Translations under genes and position numbers: made by a program
Notes under the pieces: generated by a model
The model's input: the letters and a program-made list of their open reading frames with translations, nothing else
Told to the model about the DNA's origin: nothing
Database searches by the model: none
Shown: piece after piece, positions 17,622-24,053 of the stretch
Layout: each line of letters begins with the position of its first letter
Numbering within the stretch: the stretch's first letter is position 1
Assembly (NCBI GenBank): GCA_026461385.1
Contig: JAPJNB010000197.1
Span: 1-46,093, forward strand
Source: Akkermansiaceae bacterium
Lineage (GTDB): Bacteria; Verrucomicrobiota; Verrucomicrobiia; Verrucomicrobiales; Akkermansiaceae
DNA length: 46,093 bases
Direction: 5' to 3'

Positions 17622-18808
17622 TCAAGGCGCGCACTTCTTCAGCGCTGCGGCATAAAATCCGTCAAAACCCGTGGCCGCAGGGGAAACTGGATGCTCCTCC
17701 AACAAAGTGAAGCCCCCACCCTCCAGCAAGCGATCCATGGCTGCACGGTTCTCAGATGGCAAAATCGAGCAAGTGGCATAAACCAAACGCCCACCCGGTT
17801 TAAGCATTGCGGTGTAATTTTCTAACAGCTCCCTCTGAATTCCTCGGAGGCGTTCCAACTGAGCGGGCTTGAGCCGCCACTTCAAATCAGGCTGACGCTT
17901 CAAAGTGCCAAGACCGGAACACGGCGCATCGATCAGCAAGCGGTCGGCGACCTCGGCGAAGTCCACCGCCGTCGCTGCCGTGATTTCCTTGGCCTTCACG
18001 CAGCGATGAGCACCCGCGCGTTTGGCCCGACGTTCGAGTTCAACTAGCTTTTTCACATCGATGTCCATGCCGAAGACCCGCCCTTCGTTCTTCATGAGAG
18101 CCGCAAGATGCAGGGATTTTCCACCTGCGCCAGAGCACGCATCAATGATTCTCTCGCCCGGCAGCGGTGCAACCAACGGCGCAATCATCTGGGAGCCAGC
18201 ATCTTGGATTTCGACCCGGCCATCCAACCGCAACGCCTTCGGCAACGCCTTTCCGGCTGCGAGCACGAGGGCATCTGGCAGATTTGGAACCTCGCTTGCC
18301 ACCACATTGAAACTGGCAAGCCACGCGATGGCCTCAGGGCGTGTGGTGCGCAAGGTGTTCACTCGTAGAAAAACCGGAGCACGCTGATTGAGTGCCGCAA
18401 GTTCTGCGTCCCAAGCGCTGCCAAGTTCCAAAACACCAAGCTCATCGAGCCAATCTGGAATCGACTCTCTCACCGCTCGAGGTTGTTGGCTCAACTCCTC
18501 CTCACGTGCCTTGATTTCATCGGCGGATCGGCCGTGATAGACCCACCAGTCGGGGAGTTCGAAACCCATGCGAACCCACTGGGCTGCACACAGTGCGGTG
18601 GTCTCCTCGCTCTCCACAAGGAATCCAAGCGCACGCCGCCATCGCGCGACCTCAAACACCGTCTCCGCGATGAAGCTACGATCTCGTTTCCCCACTTCGG
18701 GTTTTCCTCAAAAGCGGCCGCCAATTCGTGATCCAGAACCTTGTGCTCACGAAAAACGGATTTGGCGATGTTAGAGGCTGCCTCTGCGAGGATGCGGTGC
18801 ATTTTCAT
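17622..18808 (-). CDS. RsmB/NOP2-type rRNA m5C methyltransferase, split by a -1 frameshift
   Basis: SAM-dependent RNA cytosine-5 methyltransferase of the RsmB/NOL1/NOP2 family. The coding sequence is in two frames. The first starts at ATG 18808 (MKMHRILAEAASNIAK) and reads to NPKWG. The second (track ORF 17622..18695) continues KRDRSFIAETVFEVARWRR, which is the same conserved N-terminal domain. The switch lies at 18694-18686, where TGG GGA AAC forms a G GGA AAC slippery heptamer in the correct register for -1 slippage. Downstream motifs are intact: DACSGAGGKSLHLA (SAM), DAPCSGLGTLKRQPDLKWR and YATCSILPSEN (the two catalytic cysteines). The GTG at 18695 as a start would remove about 38 family residues. 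Either programmed frameshifting, a real mutation or a one-base sequencing error explains it. The product would be about 395 residues. Confidence 0.85.
18640..18672 (-). other. Hairpin downstream of the slippery heptamer
   Basis: CATCGCG (18672-18666) pairs perfectly with CGCGATG (18646-18640) across a 19-base loop. It could act as a stimulatory element, although the 13-base spacer is longer than the usual 5-9. A G+C-rich coding region yields such stems by chance fairly often. Confidence 0.35.
18686..18694 (-). promoter_or_regulatory. Putative -1 ribosomal frameshift site (G GGA AAC)
   Basis: In the upstream frame the minus strand reads TGG GGA AAC, where the last base of TGG plus GGA AAC forms an X XXY YYZ heptamer. 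Slipping back one base re-pairs on GGG and AAA, and the next codon CGA is in the methyltransferase frame. A 7-bp stem lies 13 bases downstream. A run of four instead of five Gs gives the same outcome by simple deletion. Confidence 0.45.
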
Positions 18809-18892
18809 AAAACAACACCCTTCCCTAAACCAAGGGGGCTGGCAAACGAAACAAGCACAACGCGAGTGAAACCCATGTCCGCTCAAAAATTC

Positions 18893-19477
18893 TTAGCTGA
18901 ACCCAAGCGCGACATCGATCTCAAGCGCCTTGGCCAGCACGAGATGATATTCCTTCCGCGAAAGCTCATAGCCGCCAAATTGCTGCAGGTGCGGGGTCAT
19001 CCACTGCGTGTCCAACAAAACAAATCCTCGCTCCCGCAACCGATCGACTAAGGAAACCAACGCGATCTTTGAGGCATCCGTCTTCCTTGAAAACATACTC
19101 TCTCCAAAGAAAACTCCGCGCAGCGAGACCCCGTAAAGCCCACCCTGCAACCCATCCGCATCCCAACACTCGACGGAATGCGCGTAGCCGGCCTCGTGAA
19201 GCGTGCAGTAGCTTGTGAGGATCGCATCATCGATCCATGTCTCCTCCCGTGTGGCACAACCCAGCATGACCTCGCGAAATGCCGTATTCCAGCGGATCTC
19301 AAACGGCTTGCGTTTCAAGCTGCGAAGCAATCCATGCGGCACATGAAATCGCTCATCTAACGGAACCAGCCCGCGCCATTGGGGCGAAAACCAAAGGATC
19401 TCGCCGCCCTCCGCCATGGGAAAAATTCCCTGCGCGTAGGCGTCCAACAGAACTTCCGGCGGGATGGTCGAGTGCAA
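18893..19477 (-). CDS. aat: Leucyl/phenylalanyl-tRNA--protein transferase
   Basis: N-end-rule enzyme that adds Leu or Phe from aminoacyl-tRNA to proteins with N-terminal Lys or Arg, marking them for ClpS/ClpAP. The 194 residues cover the family: PPEVLLDAYAQGIFPMAEGGEILWFSP at the start, RGLVPLDERFHVP, WIDDAILTSY, HEAGYAHSVECWDADGLQGGLYGVSLRGVFFGESMFSRKTDASK and a C-terminal LDTQWMTPHLQQFGG. The start is a TTG at 19477 because no ATG or GTG is available before the conserved PPEVLL; this gives the normal N terminus. It lies 11 bp after the folE2 stop and 84 bp before the rsmB-like gene, so it is probably co-transcribed with the queuosine genes. Confidence 0.93.
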   Translation of the reverse strand: MHSTIPPEVLLDAYAQGIFPMAEGGEILWFSPQWRGLVPLDERFHVPHGLLRSLKRKPFEIRWNTAFREVMLGCATREETWIDDAILTSYCTLHEAGYAHSVECWDADGLQGGLYGVSLRGVFFGESMFSRKTDASKIALVSLVDRLRERGFVLLDTQWMTPHLQQFGGYELSRKEYHLVLAKALEIDVALGFS

Positions 19478-19488
19478 TCGGATGGGGG

Positions 19489-20304
19489 CTACTCGGCGGC
19501 GTGTCCGATGATCGTCGCAAATGCGTTGTGGTCATGAATGCTCTCATGGTTCACCGCCTTCACCGAAAATGAGGAAACCCGCCGGTCAGCACGCAGAAGC
19601 GCCGCCGCATTCCGAACCACATCTTCAACGAAGACCGGATTGTCATATGCCTGCATCGTCACGAAACGCTCGTCGGTGCGTTTCAACAACGCATAAAGCG
19701 GCGCAGAACCCGATTTCTCGGCGATCTCGATTAGATCCTCGATGAGGATCAACTCCCACCCACCCACGGTTGCCTTAGGCCGGACCTCCAAGGTCACATA
19801 CCCGCGCTGATTGTGCGCCCCATATTCACTGATCTCCTTACTGCATGGACAAAGCGTGGTCACTGGAACGGTCACACACAGAACGAAATCATCGACCTTG
19901 CCATTCGATTTCCCTCTAAATACACAATCGCATCCAACCTTCGCCGCAGCCCCAGAAACCGGTGCTTTCTTCGTTACGAAATAAGTGAAGGCCACCTCGA
20001 TATGCGCTTCTTCTGCATCTAACCGCTTCTTGAGATCATGCAGAATTTCTGGCAGCGTTCGCATCGTCACCTCGCCCTCGTGTTGACTGAGCACCTCAAG
20101 GAACCGACTCATGTGAGTGCCCTTGAAATGATGCGGCAGATGAACTGACATAGAAATTTTTGCAACCGTCGGGAATGGCCGACCTTCCTGATCCAGCACT
20201 TGGATCGGGTAGCGCAGGTCCGAGACCCCCACCTGGTCAATCGCGATCCCACGGGTGTCGGGAGTCGCTTGGATGTCCGGCAATAAAGAATTCTGGTTAG
20301 ACAT
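19489..20304 (-). CDS. folE2: GTP cyclohydrolase I, type IB (FolE2)
   Basis: Converts GTP to 7,8-dihydroneopterin triphosphate, the first step of both folate and 7-deazaguanine (queuosine) synthesis. FolE2 is not obligately zinc-dependent, unlike FolE. The 271-residue protein has the family signature: GVSDLRYPIQVLDQEGRPFPTVAKISMSVHLPHHFKGTHMSRF near the N terminus, VTVPVTTLCPCSKEISEYGAHNQRG with the key cysteine, and KAVNHESIHDHNAFA near the C terminus. It sits 3 bp downstream of queD and within a queD-queC-queF cluster, so here it probably feeds queuosine synthesis, with folate as the other user. Confidence 0.95.
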   Translation of the reverse strand: MSNQNSLLPDIQATPDTRGIAIDQVGVSDLRYPIQVLDQEGRPFPTVAKISMSVHLPHHFKGTHMSRFLEVLSQHEGEVTMRTLPEILHDLKKRLDAEEAHIEVAFTYFVTKKAPVSGAAAKVGCDCVFRGKSNGKVDDFVLCVTVPVTTLCPCSKEISEYGAHNQRGYVTLEVRPKATVGGWELILIEDLIEIAEKSGSAPLYALLKRTDERFVTMQAYDNPVFVEDVVRNAAALLRADRRVSSFSVKAVNHESIHDHNAFATIIGHAAE

Positions 20305-20307
20305 GAT

Positions 20308-20769
20308 TCAAAGAGAATGTTCGTATTCCGCCCATGAGGATGAAGTCTCCCAAACTCTGACACGGACGAGGCGGACTCCAGGAGCGAGTCGATAGGGAGC
20401 ATCGGCACGAGCCGCATACGCCACCAATGATTTTACCGTATGCTCAAAAATCGTGCGCGCCATCAGTTCGGTCGTCGGATCTTGTTGGTCAAATCCAATC
20501 ACACGATCCCCGTAACGCTCCTTGAAATCGGCGTAAGCGGGATCCGCAGTGTTCATGCACATCGCATGATCAAATGTTTCTAACCAATCACCGACCGCCT
20601 CTTTGATCATCTTGAAATCACAGACCATTTCGTTGCCGTCAAGTTCATCAGCCTCCAACACGAACTCGATCTTCCGCGTGTGCCCGTGTGGAAACTGGCA
20701 CTTGTCGGGATGCTTGCTGAGCATGTGGCCATTCTCAACCTCGAGCGATTTGCAGATTCGGTAGGGCAT
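20308..20769 (-). CDS. queD: 6-carboxy-5,6,7,8-tetrahydropterin synthase
   Basis: Second enzyme of the queuosine pathway: dihydroneopterin triphosphate to 6-carboxytetrahydropterin. From the ATG at 20769 (MPYRICKSLEVENGHMLS) it has 153 residues. Zinc-binding histidines are in VENGHMLSKHPDKCQFPHGHTRK, with the catalytic Cys in DKCQFPHGH. MVCDFKMIKEAVGDWLETFDH gives the conserved Asp-Phe and Asp-His. PTTELMARTIFEH and VRVWETSSSWAEY at the C terminus complete the pattern. The upstream track start at 20820 adds 17 residues without similarity. There is a 77-bp gap to the upstream queC and a 3-bp gap to folE2. Confidence 0.93.
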   Translation of the reverse strand: MPYRICKSLEVENGHMLSKHPDKCQFPHGHTRKIEFVLEADELDGNEMVCDFKMIKEAVGDWLETFDHAMCMNTADPAYADFKERYGDRVIGFDQQDPTTELMARTIFEHTVKSLVAYAARADAPYRLAPGVRLVRVRVWETSSSWAEYEHSL

Positions 20770-20846
20770 GAAGGGTAAAGTAATGTTTCGAACGAGAGGC
20801 GAGACGATAAATGAAAACAAGATGGATTTGAACGCCTATTTGAACT

Positions 20847-21527
20847 TTATCGCAAAACGGGCAGATCCGGAGTTTGTTCGTAATGGGTCGGATCCTGCAA
20901 ACTCGCCAGCGCAAACGCCTCACGCCGCTCAACGCAGGTCCCGCACACCCCACAATGAATCTCCCCGCCTTTATAACACGACCACGTCTCTGAGAAATCC
21001 ACTCCAAGCTCAACCCCACGCTTGGCAATCCCAGCCTTGTCGGTGGCAATGAACGGCCGCAGCAATTGAATCCGCGCATAAGTTCCCTCGATCATGGCGG
21101 TGGCCATCGCCTGCATGAAGGGCTCACGACAATCTGGATAGATCGCATGATCGCCCGAATGCGCAGCAATCACCAACCCCTCCGCATCGATGCTCTCCGC
21201 ATACCCTGCAGCGATCGCCAACATGATGCCATTTCGAAACGGCACGACCGTTTGCTTCATCGACTCCTCCGCATAGTGGCCGTCAGGGATCTCACCGCCG
21301 GACTGCAGGAGATCGGACTTGAACAACCGATTCATAAAATCTAACGAAATCACTTGATGAGTCACTCCCGCACGATCCGCATGCAACTTCGCAAACGGAA
21401 TCTCCCGTGCGTTGTGCTTCGATCCGTAATCAAACGAGAGGCACGCCACCACATCATGCTCGCCGAGCACCTCATGCAAGGCAGCTACCGAATCCATGCC
21501 GCCACTCAGCAACACACAGACTTTCAT
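20847..21527 (-). CDS. queC: 7-cyano-7-deazaguanine synthase
   Basis: ATP-dependent enzyme that turns 7-carboxy-7-deazaguanine into preQ0. The 226-residue protein begins with the N-type ATP pyrophosphatase loop VLLSGGMDSVAAL, followed by CLSFDYGSKHNAREI and VPFRNGIMLAIAAGYAESI. A C-terminal zinc site CYKGGEIHCGVCGTCVERREAF supplies the four cysteines. The start overlaps the end of queF by 4 bp (ATGA), so the two are translationally coupled. queE, which supplies its substrate, is not in this window. Confidence 0.96.
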   Translation of the reverse strand: MKVCVLLSGGMDSVAALHEVLGEHDVVACLSFDYGSKHNAREIPFAKLHADRAGVTHQVISLDFMNRLFKSDLLQSGGEIPDGHYAEESMKQTVVPFRNGIMLAIAAGYAESIDAEGLVIAAHSGDHAIYPDCREPFMQAMATAMIEGTYARIQLLRPFIATDKAGIAKRGVELGVDFSETWSCYKGGEIHCGVCGTCVERREAFALASLQDPTHYEQTPDLPVLR

Positions 21528-21955
21528 GGCTGCGCCGAAATCGTGTCGGGATACGTGGCCTCCGTCGTCAATTGAATGCCACCCCGTGGCGCAAACTCAC
21601 CCCGCACCACCAACTCCGCTGGCGCCATCGCAGCCACTAGATCATCCAAAATCCGATTAACGATTTCCTCGTTGAACGCCGGTTGATTGCGGAACGAAGC
21701 GAGGTAGAACTTCAGACTCTTGGTTTCCACACAAACCTGATTCGGCACATAGCGGATCACGATCTTTGCGCTGTCAGGTTGGCCGGTGACTGGACACAAC
21801 GATGAGAATTCAGGGCAATTCAGTGTGATCCAATATCGACGACCTGGGCGTTGGTTTGGAAAAATTTCCAATTTCGCCTCATCGGGGCTCGCGGGAAGGC
21901 GGGTCTCCGCTTTCCCGAGCAGAGAGAGGTTCTTAAGATCTTCGCGATCGGACAT
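21524..21955 (-). CDS. queF: NADPH-dependent 7-cyano-7-deazaguanine reductase
   Basis: Reduces the nitrile of preQ0 to the aminomethyl of preQ1, which Tgt then inserts into tRNA. This is the short, unimodular QueF type (143 residues from ATG 21955, MSDREDLKN). The catalytic cysteine and aspartate are in FSSLCPVTGQPDSAKI. VCVETKSLKFYLASFRNQPAFNEEIVNRIL and VRGEFAPRGGIQLT match the T-fold family. It overlaps queC by 4 bp. The nine extra track residues upstream (MRVGFQNSA) are unnecessary. Confidence 0.95.
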   Translation of the reverse strand: MSDREDLKNLSLLGKAETRLPASPDEAKLEIFPNQRPGRRYWITLNCPEFSSLCPVTGQPDSAKIVIRYVPNQVCVETKSLKFYLASFRNQPAFNEEIVNRILDDLVAAMAPAELVVRGEFAPRGGIQLTTEATYPDTISAQP

Positions 21956-22035
21956 GGCCGAATTCTGAAACCCTACGCGCAAAGGTCGATCCCTTTTTCG
22001 CCCCGACCCAACGAAACCTGCATGCTTCGATGGCG

Positions 22036-22353
22036 CTACTCGAAATCAAACGACTTGCTTCGAACGGGGCGTAAGCGAAAGCGCCCCCCATTTGCATGGC
22101 GCAACGGCTCGAAAACAGAATCCATCCCGACCGCTTTGATTTCACAAACTTGGGCCATCAACTCGCCCAATCGGCCTTTTGGGAAACCGCGTTCCTGAAA
22201 CCAACTCAAATACTCCGGCGGCAAATCCATGATCGGGACACCGCTCGGAGGATAAAACTTGATCCCAAATTTTCCGAACGGAATCCGCGTCTTACCAATC
22301 TCAATCAGAAGATTTCTGAAATCCTCACGATCGATCTCGGTGATATCTGCCAC
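22036..22353 (-). CDS. DUF3820 family protein
   Basis: A 105-residue cytoplasmic protein of the DUF3820 family, sometimes labelled a quorum-sensing-regulated virulence factor on thin evidence; the function is unknown. It starts with GTG (MADITEID). The conserved pattern is TRIPFGKFG at about 22-30, IMDLPPEYLSWFQERGFPKGRLGELMAQVCEIKA and a C-terminal LRPVRSK. It lies 80 bp upstream of queF and only 9 bp downstream of the last gene of the respiratory operon. It may be co-transcribed with either, and the context gives no clear role. Confidence 0.8.
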   Translation of the reverse strand: MADITEIDREDFRNLLIEIGKTRIPFGKFGIKFYPPSGVPIMDLPPEYLSWFQERGFPKGRLGELMAQVCEIKAVGMDSVFEPLRHANGGRFRLRPVRSKSFDFE

Positions 22354-22362
22354 GCAAAAAAT

Positions 22363-23157
22363 CTAGTTCTTTGCGGTCGCTGCAGGTGCTGGCTTCGGGC
22401 TGTTCGCCTTGAGCGCGGCATCGGTTTGTGAACTAAACCAAGTTCCGAACTGATCCTTCGGCAAAACCTCCATCGACCCAACCATGTTCCCATGGCCTTC
22501 ACCACAAAGCTGCGCGCAAACTACAAAAGTCTCCAAGGTCTTCACCGGGGTGAACCACATCGGGATTTCACGGCCTGGAATCGCGTCCTGCTGGATCCGC
22601 ATCGGAACGATGCAATAGTTATGAATCACATCCTTGGTGCCAATGTTGAGAACCACCGGCTTATTTACAGGCAACTTGAGAATTGGGCTCGTGAAGTCAT
22701 CGAGCGCATTCGGGTCGGTGTAGTCGATGCCAAGCTCATTGGAACCCGAGATCAACGCTGGGTCATGGCGACCAAACTTGTTGTCGGCACCTGGGTAATG
22801 GTAAGTCCATCCGAACTGCCAACCCACCACACGGACACGCAATGGATTCAAGTTCTGAACCGCTTTCCAGCTATCAACCCGCTCGGCCCAGAGTGGAAAT
22901 GCAAACCCAAGAAGCAAAACTGCCTCGATGATGATCACGCCAACTTCCAAGTGGCTCGAAAGATGGCTCCTCACCCCCTCATAGGATGCTTTTGGATGAT
23001 TCTTATGCCAGAAGCGAAAAATACAGTAGAAGAAAAATAAAGTCCACCCCACGAACAGCGCGATCATGAACCAATGAACCACGTCAATCATGTGATCAAC
23101 CTGACCACCGTGTGCTGAGAAATTTTCAGGAATGCCTAGGAATTTTGAGGGACTCAT
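22363..23157 (-). CDS. coxB: Cytochrome c oxidase subunit II (CuA, no haem domain)
   Basis: Carries the CuA centre that takes electrons from cytochrome c. The 264 residues have two transmembrane helices (WFMIALFVGWTLFFFYCIFRF and GVIIIEAVLLLGFAFPLWA) and a periplasmic cupredoxin domain. CuA ligands are visible: His in KDVIHNYCIVPMRIQQDAIPGR, then CAQLCGEGHGNMVGSMEV with both Cys, Glu, His and Met. The VGWQFGWTYHYPGAD segment is the aromatic electron-entry region. There is no CXXCH, unlike true caa3 subunit II, so separate cytochromes must donate. It is the last gene of the operon, which is unusual since coxB normally precedes coxA. Confidence 0.95.
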   Translation of the reverse strand: MSPSKFLGIPENFSAHGGQVDHMIDVVHWFMIALFVGWTLFFFYCIFRFWHKNHPKASYEGVRSHLSSHLEVGVIIIEAVLLLGFAFPLWAERVDSWKAVQNLNPLRVRVVGWQFGWTYHYPGADNKFGRHDPALISGSNELGIDYTDPNALDDFTSPILKLPVNKPVVLNIGTKDVIHNYCIVPMRIQQDAIPGREIPMWFTPVKTLETFVVCAQLCGEGHGNMVGSMEVLPKDQFGTWFSSQTDAALKANSPKPAPAATAKN

Positions 23158-23199
23158 ATGGAAGAAATTCGAGTTTAAAAAATGCTTTTGAAATAACTC

Positions 23200-23421
23200 T
23201 CAGCGCGAAACGTTCGGATTTACGTAATCGTCAGAAAGTGTGGGGTCAAAGTGGGTCTTCTCCCGTCGGGCAAGGCGAATCATAAAAAATCCAACGCCTC
23301 CAATCATCGCCAAAATCACGATGAGCAAAAAGAAGATCGACCACCCCGCAGCATCGCCTCCACCATCGATCATGGTTACCCGGCAGGTGGAGCAGCTTAG
23401 AAATGTTTGAGTGAAGTTCAT
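23200..23421 (-). CDS. Small single-span membrane protein, oxidase operon
   Basis: This is a 73-residue protein of unknown function. It has a short N-terminal region with a CXXC pair (FLSCSTCRVTMIDGG), one transmembrane helix (WSIFFLLIVILAMIGGVGFFMI) and a charged C-terminal tail (RLARREKTHFDP, DDYVNPNVSR). The CXXC lies before the helix and probably faces the periplasm, where it might bind copper or take part in disulfide chemistry; that is inference. It sits 42 bp upstream of coxB and 35 bp downstream of another tiny membrane protein, in the same direction. Good ATG start, sensible composition and location make it a real gene. Confidence 0.7.
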   Translation of the reverse strand: MNFTQTFLSCSTCRVTMIDGGGDAAGWSIFFLLIVILAMIGGVGFFMIRLARREKTHFDPTLSDDYVNPNVSR

Positions 23422-23456
23422 GAATGTTGGAATCGGTTCAATGGCTCTCTAAATTT

Positions 23457-23657
23457 TCAAATGTGGGCCCGAGTGATTTTCCGATAAAAGCAAACCCCAT
23501 AAATCGGCATCAAAATGGCACCGGTCACTCCCACGAACCCGAGCGCCGTTGAGACAGCGGATGGCTCAGGTGCCAACACGAAAGCCCACAATGCCAAGAA
23601 TACACAGAGAAGCGTCGAAACCGATACAAATACGATGTGAAATCCTTTGAGTGACAT
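23457..23657 (-). CDS. Small two-span membrane protein, oxidase operon
   Basis: This is a 66-residue protein from the ATG at 23657 (MSLKGFHIVFVSVS). It contains two predicted transmembrane helices: FHIVFVSVSTLLCVFLALWAFVLA and TALGFVGVTGAILMPIYGVCFY, with a basic tail (RKITRAHI). The function is unknown; a helper or minor subunit of the oxidase is likely from position alone. The 24-residue upstream extension in the track (from 23729) overlaps the coxD end and looks unlike a protein N terminus. Confidence 0.7.
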   Translation of the reverse strand: MSLKGFHIVFVSVSTLLCVFLALWAFVLAPEPSAVSTALGFVGVTGAILMPIYGVCFYRKITRAHI

Positions 23658-23679
23658 GACAAGAGTTGGGTTGGAAATT

Positions 23680-24021
23680 TCAGTGGCCCGAGTAGAAGAA
23701 CTTATCGAATATCGGATCGCCAAGCGCAAGGGCCGTTAGACCGGCAAGACTGCAAACCATGCAAAGCCCAGAGGCAAAAAGCCAGTAAACCGCCTTCTTC
23801 TCGTGATTGAGGTGCATGAAGATGAAAGCAACCAGCGACGCTTTGAAGGTCGCAATCGTCAAACCGAGGATACAGTCCATGGCGTCAAACCCGTGGTGGC
23901 CGAAATCCAGCCAAGGCACCGTGGCCACCAAGACGGTGACGATGGTACCTACGAATAAAATGGCTCCAACGAACATGTAAGTTCGGACGGACTTCTTGAT
24001 TGCTTCTGGGGTATCAGCCAT
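23680..24021 (-). CDS. coxD: Cytochrome c oxidase subunit IV (prokaryotic type)
   Basis: A 113-residue minor subunit of the aa3-type oxidase, with about three transmembrane helices: YMFVGAILFVGTIVTVLVATV, ILGLTIATFKASLVAFIFMHL and YWLFASGLCMVCSLAGLTALAL. The KASLVAFIFMHLNHEKK segment is the recognisable CtaF/COX4_pro pattern. It helps assembly and stability and has no redox centre. It lies 32 bp downstream of subunit III. Confidence 0.88.
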   Translation of the reverse strand: MADTPEAIKKSVRTYMFVGAILFVGTIVTVLVATVPWLDFGHHGFDAMDCILGLTIATFKASLVAFIFMHLNHEKKAVYWLFASGLCMVCSLAGLTALALGDPIFDKFFYSGH

Positions 24022-24053
24022 GGGATCGAAAGGTTCTGAGTGGGTCGCGTAAG

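Noticed and set aside
17622-18695. rsmB-like gene starting at GTG 18695 as a complete gene
   Set aside because: It would lack the conserved N-terminal residues found in the preceding frame (LAEAASNIAK...NPKWG), and the GTG lies within the slippery sequence.
20770-22035. preQ1 riboswitch in the spacers of the queuosine genes
   Set aside because: I looked upstream of queF (21956-22035) and queD (20770-20846) for the H-type pseudoknot pattern and an A-rich tail and saw none.
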